A model generated the notes under the pieces. It ran no database searches. It saw nothing but the letters and a program-made list of their open reading frames with translations, and was not told the DNA's origin. DNA of 9,229 nt from TH5896 sp049578985 (lineage in GTDB: Archaea; Thermoproteota; Nitrososphaeria; Nitrososphaerales; Nitrososphaeraceae): assembly GCA_049578985.1 (NCBI GenBank), contig JBAUMZ010000010.1, forward strand, positions 1 through 9,229. The letters are read 5' to 3'. A program made the translations under genes and the position numbers. Positions 1 to 5,875 of the stretch are shown here, piece by piece (within the stretch, counting starts at the first letter, position 1; each line of letters starts with the position of its first letter).

Positions 1-66
1 CATATTGATGACGAATTTGAAGAGGGAGAGAAAGAATTCGATAATAATGACAATATTTCTGAATGA
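1..66 (+). CDS. C-terminal end of an unidentified gene (partial)
   Basis: Frame 1 is open from the window edge to a TGA at 64-66 and encodes 21 residues, of which about half are Asp or Glu, ending NNDNISE. A very acidic, low-complexity tail of this type is common at the ends of archaeal proteins. It is followed by T-rich sequence (77-90) that would suit an archaeal terminator. The piece is too short and too biased to assign a family, and the frame could be open by chance, so the call rests on composition and on the following terminator-like tract. Confidence 0.45.
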   Translation, partial: HIDDEFEEGEKEFDNNDNISE

Positions 67-70
67 AAAT

Positions 71-90
71 AAGCGCTTTTCCTAGTTTTT
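71..90 (+). terminator. U-rich terminator candidate after the first gene
   Basis: Just after the stop at 66 there is a short palindrome (AAGCGCTT, 71-78) and two T runs (77-80 and 86-90). Archaeal RNA polymerase stops at U-rich tracts, so this is a reasonable 3' end for the gene entering from the left. No strong hairpin is present. Confidence 0.35.
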
Positions 91-278
91 ACAGATAACC
101 AAGTTCTGGATACCTTTTATGCTAGTAAATAGATCGCCCTCAAGCATCTATTTATGACTGAGGTTTCCTCTGAGCCAAGTATGGATCATCTGAGTAATGA
201 CTATTTGCTTTGCGATCGCGGCATATCTAATTATCATGCGAATTTTGTTTCCGTCAAATAATAGTAGCGTAGCATCTA

Positions 279-288
279 AATAGCTTGT
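279..288 (+). promoter_or_regulatory. TATA box candidate for the repeat protein gene
   Basis: The AT-rich element TCTAAATAGC is centred about 29 bases before the ATG at 313. That is the archaeal TATA position expected for a leaderless or nearly leaderless transcript. No Shine-Dalgarno sequence precedes the ATG, which fits leaderless initiation. Confidence 0.4.
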
Positions 289-312
289 TTGTGTTTATGA
301 TACAAGCAATAT

Positions 313-756
313 ATGGCTCAACAACAACTATTGACACAAGAATTATCGGTTTCACAAATTCTAAACAAGTATAGAAGTAGACTAACTCAGAACAGGGAAC
401 GACATAATGATAGACCCAATATTAATACGCTGATAGAACAACAACAACTATTGACACAAGAATTATCGGTTTCCCAAATTCTACGCGCGTATGGAAAACA
501 GTTTACACAGATCAGAGAGCAATATACTGATGGGATTAACGGAAGATGCGCTATGGGTGTCATCATGTCATACTATGGTTGGGATGGCAAGTGTTGTACT
601 AATGCAGAAAGAAGATTATATGCTGCACTAGTTGCTTTAAGACGGGCTGGCATTAGTAAAGAAACACTGATAGAGCTGAATGACTCTGGTATGACATTTG
701 AAGAGATAGCCGATTATCTGGACCGAAATAAAGAGATGATAAATAGCAAGTATTGA
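313..756 (+). CDS. Hypothetical protein with a tandem 40-residue N-terminal duplication
   Basis: A 147-residue cytoplasmic protein (no signal peptide or membrane segment) that I cannot name. Residues 3-42 and 43-82 are a tandem duplication. Both copies begin with the same 15 residues, QQQLLTQELSVSQIL, then diverge while keeping Y, TQ, RE and D at matching positions. At DNA level 319-363 and 439-483 differ at one base in 45, whereas the following 75 bases of each unit are much less alike. Residues 74-96 (GINGRCAMG...GWDGKCC) contain a Gly/Cys-rich segment with three cysteines. Residues 115-142 (SKETLIELNDSGMTFEEIADYL) look like a small helix-turn-helix-type helical region. A DNA-binding or protein-interaction role is only an inference. 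The ATG is chosen because it directly precedes the first repeat and has a TATA box about 29 bases upstream. Confidence 0.75.
   Translation: MAQQQLLTQELSVSQILNKYRSRLTQNRERHNDRPNINTLIEQQQLLTQELSVSQILRAYGKQFTQIREQYTDGINGRCAMGVIMSYYGWDGKCCTNAERRLYAALVALRRAGISKETLIELNDSGMTFEEIADYLDRNKEMINSKY
319..558 (+). repeat. Tandem 120-bp coding duplication (two units)
   Basis: Unit 1 is 319-438 and unit 2 is 439-558, directly adjacent and in frame. The first 45 bases of each unit are nearly identical (one difference, at 354 versus 474). The remaining 75 bases share only scattered codons (TAT, CAG and GAT at matching places). This mosaic of identity is unusual for a single duplication event. Confidence 0.85.
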
Positions 757-1051
757 CGATCGAATCAGATCATCGATAAAGATTAAAATTTAACAGTAGC
801 TTTGTCTGATCTTGTATGAGATCAGCGTACGTAATGTCACAGTAGAATATTATATGTAGTAAATGAATGAAGTTTAATTCTTTACTCAATGAATACTAAT
901 AATTTTATATCATAAGTACTCAATCAAAGAAGAAATTAATGACAACTCTAGCTGATTGATTCTCGAGCAAAAGCTCGATACAGAATGTGTCCGAGCAAAA
1001 GCCAGTCTCAGTCTCTAAATTATTGGAGAACGAATGTACGTTAATGAATGC
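757..1051. other. Non-coding stretch with two small hairpins
   Basis: I see no recognisable gene on either strand here. Two small structures stand out. At 806-825 CTGATCT and AGATCAG form a 7-bp stem with a 6-base loop. At 963-978 TCGAGC-AAAA-GCTCGA forms a 6-bp stem with an AAAA loop. The 11-mer CGAGCAAAAGC recurs at 992-1002, 28 bases downstream, without its second arm. Neither hairpin is followed by a T run. They could be RNA structure near the 3' end of the upstream gene, or chance. Confidence 0.4.
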
Positions 1052-1217
1052 CTAATGCTCATAGATTATAGAGTCGTCTCCCATCGACTTTATCCATAAA
1101 TCAATTGTTTCTTCTAACACTGTTGACGTTTCCTTTTCTAACTCCTAAGCGAAGAGCAACTCCTTCTCTGAACCTCCTTTCGGTCGAGTCGCTAATTACG
1201 ACGTTCATTTTGCCCAT
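1052..1217 (-). pseudogene. Frameshifted short archaeal RHH-like protein gene
   Basis: Reading the minus strand from the ATG at 1217-1215 gives 38 residues beginning MGKMNVVISDSTERRF and continuing REGVALRLGVRKGNV, then a TGA at 1103-1101. Shifting frame at about 1120 gives VLEETIDLWIKSMGDDSIIYEH and a TAG at 1054-1052. Joined, they make about 55 residues with the layout of short archaeal proteins of the type 'MxVxISDExExxFRxxV...KGN(I/V)SxAxEEAIxLWI', which resemble ribbon-helix-helix regulators. Family alignment suggests two bases are missing, for example an AC unit lost from a short AC repeat. A TATA-like element sits about 27 bases upstream on the minus strand. Either a recently broken gene or an assembly indel; the RHH assignment is by sequence resemblance only. 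Confidence 0.7.
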
Positions 1218-1239
1218 AATAGAAATACTTACATTCGAG

Positions 1240-1247
1240 AATATAAA
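1240..1247 (-). promoter_or_regulatory. TATA box of the RHH-like gene
   Basis: On the minus strand the sequence TTTATATT lies 23-30 bases before the ATG at 1217. This is the position expected for a leaderless archaeal transcript. Its preservation suggests the frameshifted gene was functional recently or still is. Confidence 0.5.
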
Positions 1248-1451
1248 GTCCTGAGATCTTTCTTCGTATTTTTAGCAGTAGCATCTCCATATCCTCCTTC
1301 TTTTATTCTATTGTTCTAAAAATCCCATTAATGTGAATCATCATCTACTTCTTATCCTAAACTCACCCGTATTATAATCAGTACTAAAAAATCATGGACC
1401 TTAATTTCTTCATATGAAAAACCCATCTTTCTAACTACAGTATCTATTAAT

Positions 1452-1595
1452 CTTGCTTTTGCACCAGCTCCCCCCCCAACAGGTAAGGAAGTATCATTTA
1501 AAGCAGTAGACATGTATATGATTAAAAATGATAAAATAGCAAAGCACTGGCATTGGGACTTGACCGATTGGCTGACTGACAGTATGACACACTAG
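1452..1595 (+). pseudogene. C-terminal remnant of a SnoaL-like (NTF2-fold) protein gene
   Basis: The frame from about 1452 to the TAG at 1593-1595 encodes a segment starting at LAFAPAPPPTGKEVSFKAVD and continuing with MYMIKNDKIAKHWHWDLTDWL. This is the typical C-terminal signature of SnoaL-like/ester-cyclase-type polyketide cyclases: PPTGKxVxF, then an aromatic/D strand, then IxxxKIxxHWxxxD. Full members are about 120-150 residues; here only the last 40-50 match. Upstream to 1380 the same frame stays open but I see no family sequence and no usable start. A C8 tract (1470-1477) lies in the PPP codons and is a likely slippage site. The gene looks degraded. The family is clear from the motif, but the substrate cannot be told. 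Confidence 0.65.
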
Positions 1596-1648
1596 CTTAA
1601 CTTCAATCATACCAAAATAGAAGAGAATAAAGTATATTCACCTTCACC

Positions 1649-1656
1649 TAATATAA
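1649..1656 (+). promoter_or_regulatory. TATA box candidate for the DUF167 gene
   Basis: The element TAATATAA before the pentanucleotide repeat would place transcription start near 1680, just ahead of the repeated ATGAG units. A second AT-rich element (GTATATT, about 1632-1638) is an alternative. Confidence 0.35.
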
Positions 1657-1682
1657 CTAACAGGATAGTAGGCGGCTTAAAA

Positions 1683-1712
1683 ATGAGATGAGATGAGATA
1701 AGATAAGATGAG
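1683..1712 (+). repeat. Pentanucleotide repeat (ATGAG/ATAAG) across the start codon
   Basis: Six adjacent 5-bp units run ATGAG x3, ATAAG x2, ATGAG. The last unit supplies the start codon and second codon of the DUF167 gene at 1708. Four of the six units contain an ATG. Of the three upstream ATGs, only 1693 is in frame with 1708, and it runs into TAA at 1699. Gain or loss of units would change the leader and the number of upstream ATGs. Confidence 0.85.
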
Positions 1713-1959
1713 ATTTACAGTCATCGTTAAGTTTGATTCAACAGGCAAAGTTATAGTTGATGGAAGTGAGATCATAGTATCATTAAAATCTCGTCCAAAA
1801 GGAGGCAAAGCGAATATAGAGTTAATCAAAAAGTTGGCGGATTATTTTGAAGTCAGTAATGATGAAATACGAATTCTTTCAGGAAAAACTTCCAAGAAAA
1901 AAATAGTTGAAGTTCGGAAAGAAGAAAAAGAAGATGACAATGATAATGATAATAAGTAA
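1708..1959 (+). CDS. UPF0235 / DUF167 family protein
   Basis: An intact 83-residue protein of the small YggU-type DUF167 family, whose molecular role is not firmly known. The family signature is clear: a beta strand (residues 2-8), a second strand ending SLKSRPKGGKAN (25-36), then an ELIKKLADYFEV helix (38-49), then IRILSGKTSKKKIVEV (54-69). The pattern G-x-A-N-x-x-L-I-x-x-L-A-x-x-F-x-V and the SGxxS-KxxxV ending match the family well. Residues 71-83 form a charged Lys/Glu/Asp/Asn tail beyond the usual end. The start at 1708 is the last ATG of a 5-bp repeat array; the in-frame ATG at 1693 is blocked by a stop. It converges with the THEP1-like gene about 80 bases downstream. One of the few undamaged genes in this half of the window. 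Confidence 0.88.
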   Translation: MRFTVIVKFDSTGKVIVDGSEIIVSLKSRPKGGKANIELIKKLADYFEVSNDEIRILSGKTSKKKIVEVRKEEKEDDNDNDNK

Positions 1960-2038
1960 CAAAATAAAGGCTTTACAAACATTCTGTTACGTAATCAAGA
2001 ATGCATAATACATGACATTGTGCCGTGCTGTATCTATT

Positions 2039-2461
2039 TTAAACATTCAATCTATCTAGCAATATTTTGCTGACCTTTTCCCTGTTTCTAAGATTAATGT
2101 TAATCAGAGAACTAGATTTTTCTCTAAACTCATTGACCACTGAATATTCTAGTTTTTGGTGCACAACAACAATCGCATTCTTGTTGGTCGTTATCAAGTT
2201 TCTTGCAGCGTCTATGAACTCCTTTGATTTAAGCTCCATAGGACCAATTTCGTCACATATTATGATGTCTGAATTGATTAATGCATTAATCAATCGATTA
2301 GCTGCAAATTGGCATCCAGACAGGCTAACAAAATATTCTCCAACCATAGGACCATTTTCGGTAACAGAAGCCAGAATTTCTCTATCATTTGTGGTAAGAT
2401 CTATGAACTCAAACCCTGTTCTCACATTATTCGTTCTTACCTCCATAGATGCTATACCGCC
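2039..2461 (-). pseudogene. THEP1-type nucleoside-triphosphatase, 5'-truncated
   Basis: The minus-strand frame encodes at least 135 residues (from ATG 2446), and family resemblance continues five codons upstream as GGIAS to 2461. THEP1 proteins hydrolyse NTPs and are about 170-190 residues long. Here the family's middle and end are present: MEVRTNNVRTGFEFIDL (residues 1-17), a Walker B-like IIICDEIGPMEL (61-72), and VVVHQK (93-98), matching the family's conserved VxHR. The N-terminal P-loop (GxxGxGKT) and about 40 residues are absent. Upstream of 2461 the sequence switches abruptly to an SDR gene on the other strand. Without Walker A the protein should not bind NTP in the usual way, so this is called a pseudogene. 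The ATG at 2446 is internal to the ancestral gene and could at most give a truncated product. Confidence 0.78.
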
Positions 2462-2470
2462 TAAAAAAAA

Positions 2471-2793
2471 GGTGTAGATATGATGACAAAAACCATGGCA
2501 TTGGAGTTGGCAAAGACAACATTAGGGCGAATCTGGTCGCTCTAGGAGCAATAGAGACTGATCTAAATCGTGAGCTGAAAGAGAATAAGCAAGAGCTGGA
2601 AAGGGTTCTGAAAAGAATTCCTCTTGGAAGAGTTGCTAACCCAGAAGAAGTGGCAAATGTCGTAGAGTTTTTGGCATCGGACAAAGCAAGTTATGTTACT
2701 AGTGCATTTTTCTTTGTTGACGGTGGAATGACATTGTTTCCGAGTTTCGGTCTGAGCTCTGAACACGATGTAGAAAAACATGGTTCCACCTAG
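2471..2793 (+). pseudogene. SDR oxidoreductase, 5'-truncated and frameshifted
   Basis: Short-chain dehydrogenase C-terminal half. Frame 2471-2515 reads GVDMMTKTMALELAK, the helix directly after the catalytic YxxxK. The next frame reads DNIRANLVALGAIETDL and runs through ERIPLGRVANPEEVANVVEF-type sequence to VDGGMTLFPSF, ending at the TAA/TAG region by 2793. The two frames join at about 2513-2515, where one base is missing from GCAAA(A)GAC. The cofactor-binding N-terminus (TGxxxGxG, NNAG) and catalytic Ser/Tyr are absent because the homology stops at the A8 tract 2463-2470, where the THEP1-like gene begins on the other strand. Complete relatives are about 250 residues (glucose-1-dehydrogenase/3-oxoacyl-ACP-reductase-like). 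The protein cannot be an active SDR. The last residues (GLSSEHDVEKHGST) extend beyond the usual family end. Confidence 0.85.
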
Positions 2794-2908
2794 GATCATG
2801 CCCAATATCATATCTGCCATTGAAAGGAATATCATTGCTATCTTGCAATAATAATTGTTGTCACCATGTTATCTTGGCCATAATGATTTTTCTCATTGTT
2901 AAAAGCTG

Positions 2909-2938
2909 CAAATCGTCTGCTAACAAATCGTCTGCTGA
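2909..2938. repeat. Tandem 15-bp repeat (two copies)
   Basis: CAAATCGTCTGCTAA (2909-2923) is followed directly by CAAATCGTCTGCTGA (2924-2938), one mismatch in 15. It lies in the non-coding region before the split-barrel oxidoreductase gene. A related CTGCTTCTGCTAA follows shortly after. Simple slippage product or paired protein-binding site; nothing else points to a function. Confidence 0.7.
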
Positions 2939-3075
2939 CTTTTCGATAATCTGCTTCTGCTAAGATAGCCTTCAGCGCAAATACTTTCGAGATGTTGTTT
3001 CAGACCATTTTCTATTCACCAATACTACTGCAGACGAAAACCTATAACCTCCAATAATGCCATATCCGCATTTGC

Positions 3076-3551
3076 ATGAAAACCTTAATTAGCACAAATT
3101 ACATTTTAAATGCCAATCCTAGCTTTGGCACGCCACTAAACGAACAAGAAACAGTACACTTCTTGACTACAGGTAAACTGAATGTCCATCTTGGGACAGT
3201 AGATGAGAAAGGCCATCCAAATGTTCATCCGACATGGTACTATTACGATCCCGTGAATCACAGGATATACGTTGAAACATCAAAACAGGCCTCAGAAAGA
3301 ATGAAAACGTTTACTTCTGTATAGATGATCCAAATCCGCCATACAAAGGCGTACGTGGAAAAGGAACTGCAAGAATTCATGAAGACATCAACTTTAATGT
3401 TCCTATAACGGAGAAAATTATGGTAAAGTACTTGGGGAATTTAGAACACCCAATGGCACAGGCACTATCGAATATGCAGAAGAAGGGTCAGTCAGTCATT
3501 TTAGAAATTACACCAAAGTATTACTCGACTTGGGATGACAGTAAACAGTAG
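3076..3551 (+). pseudogene. Pyridoxamine 5'-phosphate oxidase-like (FMN/F420 split-barrel) protein, frameshifted
   Basis: Frame one (3076-3324) gives 82 residues with the split-barrel N-terminus: FLTTGKLNVHLGTVDEKGHP followed by NVHPTWYYYDPVNHRIYVETSK. It stops at TAG 3322-3324. The frame starting near 3300 continues the family exactly with ENVYFCIDDPNPPYKGVRGK, then GTARIHEDINFN, the segment MVKYLGN and ILEITPKYYSTWD, to TAG 3549-3551. The break lies in the A-rich stretch 3295-3307; restoring frame needs one extra base (or a deletion of similar net effect). The reconstructed protein is about 158 residues, the usual size of this family, which binds FMN or F420 and reduces small substrates; the substrate is unknown. 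The start at 3076 fits the family N-terminus. Both halves are well conserved, so the damage is recent or is an assembly error. Confidence 0.85.
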
Positions 3552-3768
3552 CATTAACTCATGCTAGAATTGCCATAAACTCATTTGCTCTGTGTGCGTG
3601 TGTGCATTATTATCGTTGAATTAGACAAACAAACATTCAAACATACATGGGATACAGAGGTAAGATGCATATCAGATGTTAATCAAGATGCTATGCTATA
3701 TACCGAACTAAGCGCCTCCTGATGAACACGCTTAATAGATAGTTTGAGGATATATCCGTTCAATAGAA

Positions 3769-4275
3769 ATGTCTTATTCTTTTGTGTTAGCCGCAATAAC
3801 TTTTGTATTGATGTTTTCGTCCGCTGGATTAGTATACTCACAAGAGGAAAATGCTACATCTACTAGTTCTGACCCTGCATATCTCGCTATTCAACACGCG
3901 CCATCTGGATCGATAAACGAAATTAATTCTACTACATATATGCTTGAACTGAACGATATATCAGACAAGACTACTTTATTCTCAGAAAGACCAAATAGGA
4001 TTTTTACTTCTATGAATACTCCTGAGTTTGTGGATAATTGGAGGACCGGGCCAGATAGTTTTACCATAGACCCCCCAAATGCTGCATTAATCGTGATTGA
4101 TGATGTTGAAGAAGACGATATGGTCGTCGTGGAACTGTTAAATCCTGCATACGATACTAGCACGAATACACTTCGGTACGAAGCTACAGCTCTGAAGGGC
4201 ACTAGCATTGATATACCAAGTGAGTTTGGCCAAGCGGCGTTGGTTATAGATGCCTTTCCTACTGCGGTGAACTGA
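3769..4275 (+). CDS. Secreted hypothetical protein (DSFxxDPPNAAL family)
   Basis: A 168-residue exported protein. Residues 1-24 form a Sec signal peptide: hydrophobic FVLAAITFVLMFSSAG, then VYS before a likely cleavage ahead of QEEN. The mature part is acidic with Ser/Thr-rich sequence at 28-35. Distinct family-like segments are FSERPNRIF (71-79), WRTGPDSFTIDPPNAAL (91-107) and LNPAYDTSTNTLRYEATALKG (124-144). From memory these resemble conserved secreted proteins of unknown function in bacteria (ending ...AALFIDV-like, here AALVIDAF at 156-163), so an origin by transfer is possible but untested. A TATA-like TATATCC is at 3751-3757, rather close; GCTATATACC at 3695-3704 would give a leader of about 44 bases. 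It stands alone, convergent with the HAD gene. Function unknown. Confidence 0.8.
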   Translation: MSYSFVLAAITFVLMFSSAGLVYSQEENATSTSSDPAYLAIQHAPSGSINEINSTTYMLELNDISDKTTLFSERPNRIFTSMNTPEFVDNWRTGPDSFTIDPPNAALIVIDDVEEDDMVVVELLNPAYDTSTNTLRYEATALKGTSIDIPSEFGQAALVIDAFPTAVN

Positions 4276-4467
4276 TATATGATTTCTTAATTCCTGTTAG
4301 TCCCACAGAGACTAGCAAAGGACACAAAAGCAAGATAAATATAGAATCAACTGTGTTTTAGAGATCTTTTAGAACGCAAAATTGTCTTGAACGTAAGGAT
4401 CTCCTAATTGCTTTGAAAAATGTGAGACTATATACTCCCACGCAGTTAACATTCATTCAACTATATA

Positions 4468-4500
4468 GAAAGATCTTCCTTTAAGAAAGATCTCCCTTAA
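4468..4500. repeat. Imperfect tandem repeat at the 3' end of the HAD gene
   Basis: GAAAGATCTTCCTTTAA (4468-4484) is followed directly by GAAAGATCTCCCTTAA (4485-4500). The second copy overlaps the stop codon of the minus-strand HAD gene (4497-4499), and CCCTTAAGGG (4494-4503) forms a palindrome there. It may be part of the 3' end of the transcript. No long T tract follows on the minus strand. Confidence 0.6.
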
Positions 4501-5216
4501 GGGATATCTCTATTGTCATAATTACTACTACAACACCAATCTTTCAACAAACCGCTTGCCATTTTGATATCTGCAAATATATTCTCATTTATAATAACTC
4601 CCTCAAAATCAAGGGGCAAAAGTGGTGAAGAGTTAAGAACCACGATACATTTTATCCCAGCGTTAATAGCTGCTCGAACTCCCAATGGAGCGTTCTCTAC
4701 TATGAGAGCATTGGATGAAGGTATTTCAAGCCTTTTTAGAGCAGCCAAGTATGAAGAGGGATCAGGTTTACCCTTTCCCTCAAATTCATCACCATTAATC
4801 GCCACGTCAAATACACCTTTTCCAAAATTGTGTTCAATGATAGTTTCTAGTTCTTGTTTTGAAGAACCAGTTACAACGGCTTTCAAACAGTCTCCTAGGT
4901 TTTCAAGTATCAATTCCTTAACACCTTTAAATGATTCTGGAATCCTCTTCATCTCTAAGAAAATCTGTTTCTTTCTTGTCCCAATCTTTTGTGCTATAAT
5001 ATCCAATCCCGTAGTCTCCGCCTGTTTTGTCTCGTATCCCTTTAACTCAAGTATCTTTTTAGCCATTTCAATTATCGGCATCCCTTCTAGCAAGTAGAAC
5101 GTTTTCCTATCTAGTTCAATACCTGTGTTTTCCTCTATTGCATGCTTCATAGCTTCATAGTGGGAAGGCATAGTATCGACCAAAACGCCGTCCATATCAA
5201 AAATTATTGCCTTCAT
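4497..5216 (-). CDS. HAD-superfamily subfamily IA hydrolase (phosphatase/phosphomutase-like)
   Basis: An intact 239-residue cytoplasmic protein with all four HAD motifs. Motif I is FDMDGVLVDT, with the nucleophile D7 and acid/base D9. Motif II is VVTGSS (114-119). Motif III Lys lies in KGKPDP (148-153). Motif IV is IVENAPLGVRAA (172-183), where E174 and N175 stand where many relatives have E/D-D. A helical cap lies between residues 15 and 90. The pattern fits beta-phosphoglucomutase/phosphoglycolate-phosphatase-like members, which hydrolyse small phosphorylated metabolites with Mg2+; the substrate cannot be read from the sequence. The C-terminus (DWCCSSNYDNRDIP) is unusual and ends inside a short tandem repeat. 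The ATG at 5216 gives the normal family start, and TATA-like sequences lie 14 and 27 bases upstream. Confidence 0.92.
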   Translation of the reverse strand: MKAIIFDMDGVLVDTMPSHYEAMKHAIEENTGIELDRKTFYLLEGMPIIEMAKKILELKGYETKQAETTGLDIIAQKIGTRKKQIFLEMKRIPESFKGVKELILENLGDCLKAVVTGSSKQELETIIEHNFGKGVFDVAINGDEFEGKGKPDPSSYLAALKRLEIPSSNALIVENAPLGVRAAINAGIKCIVVLNSSPLLPLDFEGVIINENIFADIKMASGLLKDWCCSSNYDNRDIP

Positions 5217-5240
5217 ATACCATCCATATATAGCCGTCTA

Positions 5241-5248
5241 TACATAGC
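5241..5248 (-). promoter_or_regulatory. TATA box candidate for the HAD gene
   Basis: On the minus strand TATGTATA is centred about 28 bases before the ATG at 5216, as expected for a leaderless transcript. A second AT element (CTATATATGG, about 5224-5234) lies closer, so which one is used is uncertain. Confidence 0.4.
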
Positions 5249-5370
5249 TAACTTCTACTAGTAATTGGCTATAACATCACGTCATCATAAGGAAGATGAA
5301 GAGTAGGCATGACTCGATGAAGTACGCCTAATGGTCAATCCCATTATTTTGGGTGGAATCCTATTATAGT

Positions 5371-5451
5371 ACGATTCAATTTGGTAGGTAAGTGGACCAG
5401 TTCTTTAATCGAGTTTCTCTGGCCACTTATCTACCTTGTTATTTAATTCGT
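5371..5451 (+). ncRNA. Strong stem-loop, possible small RNA or inverted-repeat element
   Basis: GGTAGGTAAGTGGACCAG (5383-5400) pairs with CTGGCCACTTATCTACC (5419-5435) around an 18-base loop. This gives 17 pairs with one bulged A and one G-U pair. The G-U is tolerated only in RNA from the + strand; the minus-strand transcript would have a C-A mismatch. Pairing continues less perfectly outward (ACGATTCAAT at 5371-5380 against ATTTAATTCGT at 5441-5451). AT-rich sequence follows the stem. It could be a structured RNA, a terminator-like element, or the remnant of a small inverted-repeat element. No known RNA family is recognised. Confidence 0.5.
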
Positions 5452-5847
5452 CTCTTGTTACTTGTCTCATCTTCACGTTATCTTCTTAGGAGATAACCTA
5501 GTACTTGCGCGCGCATGTAAGGGAGATGATGATATGTTCCAGACACTATTTCTTGAATCTTCCCCTCTAACTAGACTATACAATGTCATTACATGGAGGT
5601 AGCCATTCTCGGTGAATTCATGAAGATGGTATCGCGTGCGTGATAATAGGCATGCTTCGATCTATCTCTGATGCCTCATACCACAGCGCACATTCAAAAA
5701 AGCGAACTATATCAGAACTACCAAAGGCATTATGTTTAATACCTTGGAACAGAAACGTAGCAAGTACCTGTAGTACAAGTCTCTAAGTGATCCGTAATTT
5801 CTACGCTTGATTATTTGAGTACATTTAGATGCTTGTACCAGAATAAC

Positions 5848-5855
5848 TTTATACT
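5848..5855 (+). promoter_or_regulatory. TATA box of the Fn3-like secreted gene
   Basis: TTTATACT is centred about 25 bases before the ATG at 5876 and preceded by AATAAC. This is a good archaeal TATA position for a leaderless message; there is no Shine-Dalgarno sequence before the ATG. Confidence 0.6.
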
Positions 5856-5875
5856 TTGTTGGATCTCTGTTACGC

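Larger units (their letters stand above)
5217..5875. other. Long non-coding stretch between HAD and Fn3-like genes
   Basis: About 660 bases with no recognisable gene. It contains the HAD promoter, the strong stem-loop at 5371-5451, an alternating GCGCGCGC run near 5508-5514 and, at its right end, the promoter of the secreted gene at 5876. A weak repeat TAGGC...GCCTA (about 5305-5331) precedes the stem-loop. A minus-strand open frame across about 5480-5660 has no family resemblance. The stretch is long for an archaeal intergenic region and could host a small RNA. Confidence 0.5.

Noticed and set aside
154..261. 35-codon plus-strand open frame
   Set aside because: Short, no recognisable family, no convincing promoter or Shine-Dalgarno sequence.
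964..1002. Possible CRISPR-like repeat (CGAGCAAAAGC twice)
   Set aside because: Only two 11-base copies with no regular spacer series and no cas genes.
2067..2477. Plus-strand open frame of 136 codons across the THEP1-like gene
   Set aside because: It is the antisense of a clear THEP1 family sequence and has no family features of its own.
2427..2684. Minus-strand open frame opposite the SDR remnant
   Set aside because: Ser/Leu/Phe-rich antisense of a clear SDR C-terminus.
4564..5097. Plus-strand open frame of 177 codons across the HAD gene
   Set aside because: The minus strand has all four HAD motifs in one continuous frame, so the plus frame is a shadow.
5480..5660. Minus-strand frame open for about 60 codons in the gene-free stretch
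   Set aside because: No good start codon near its beginning and no resemblance to any family I know.
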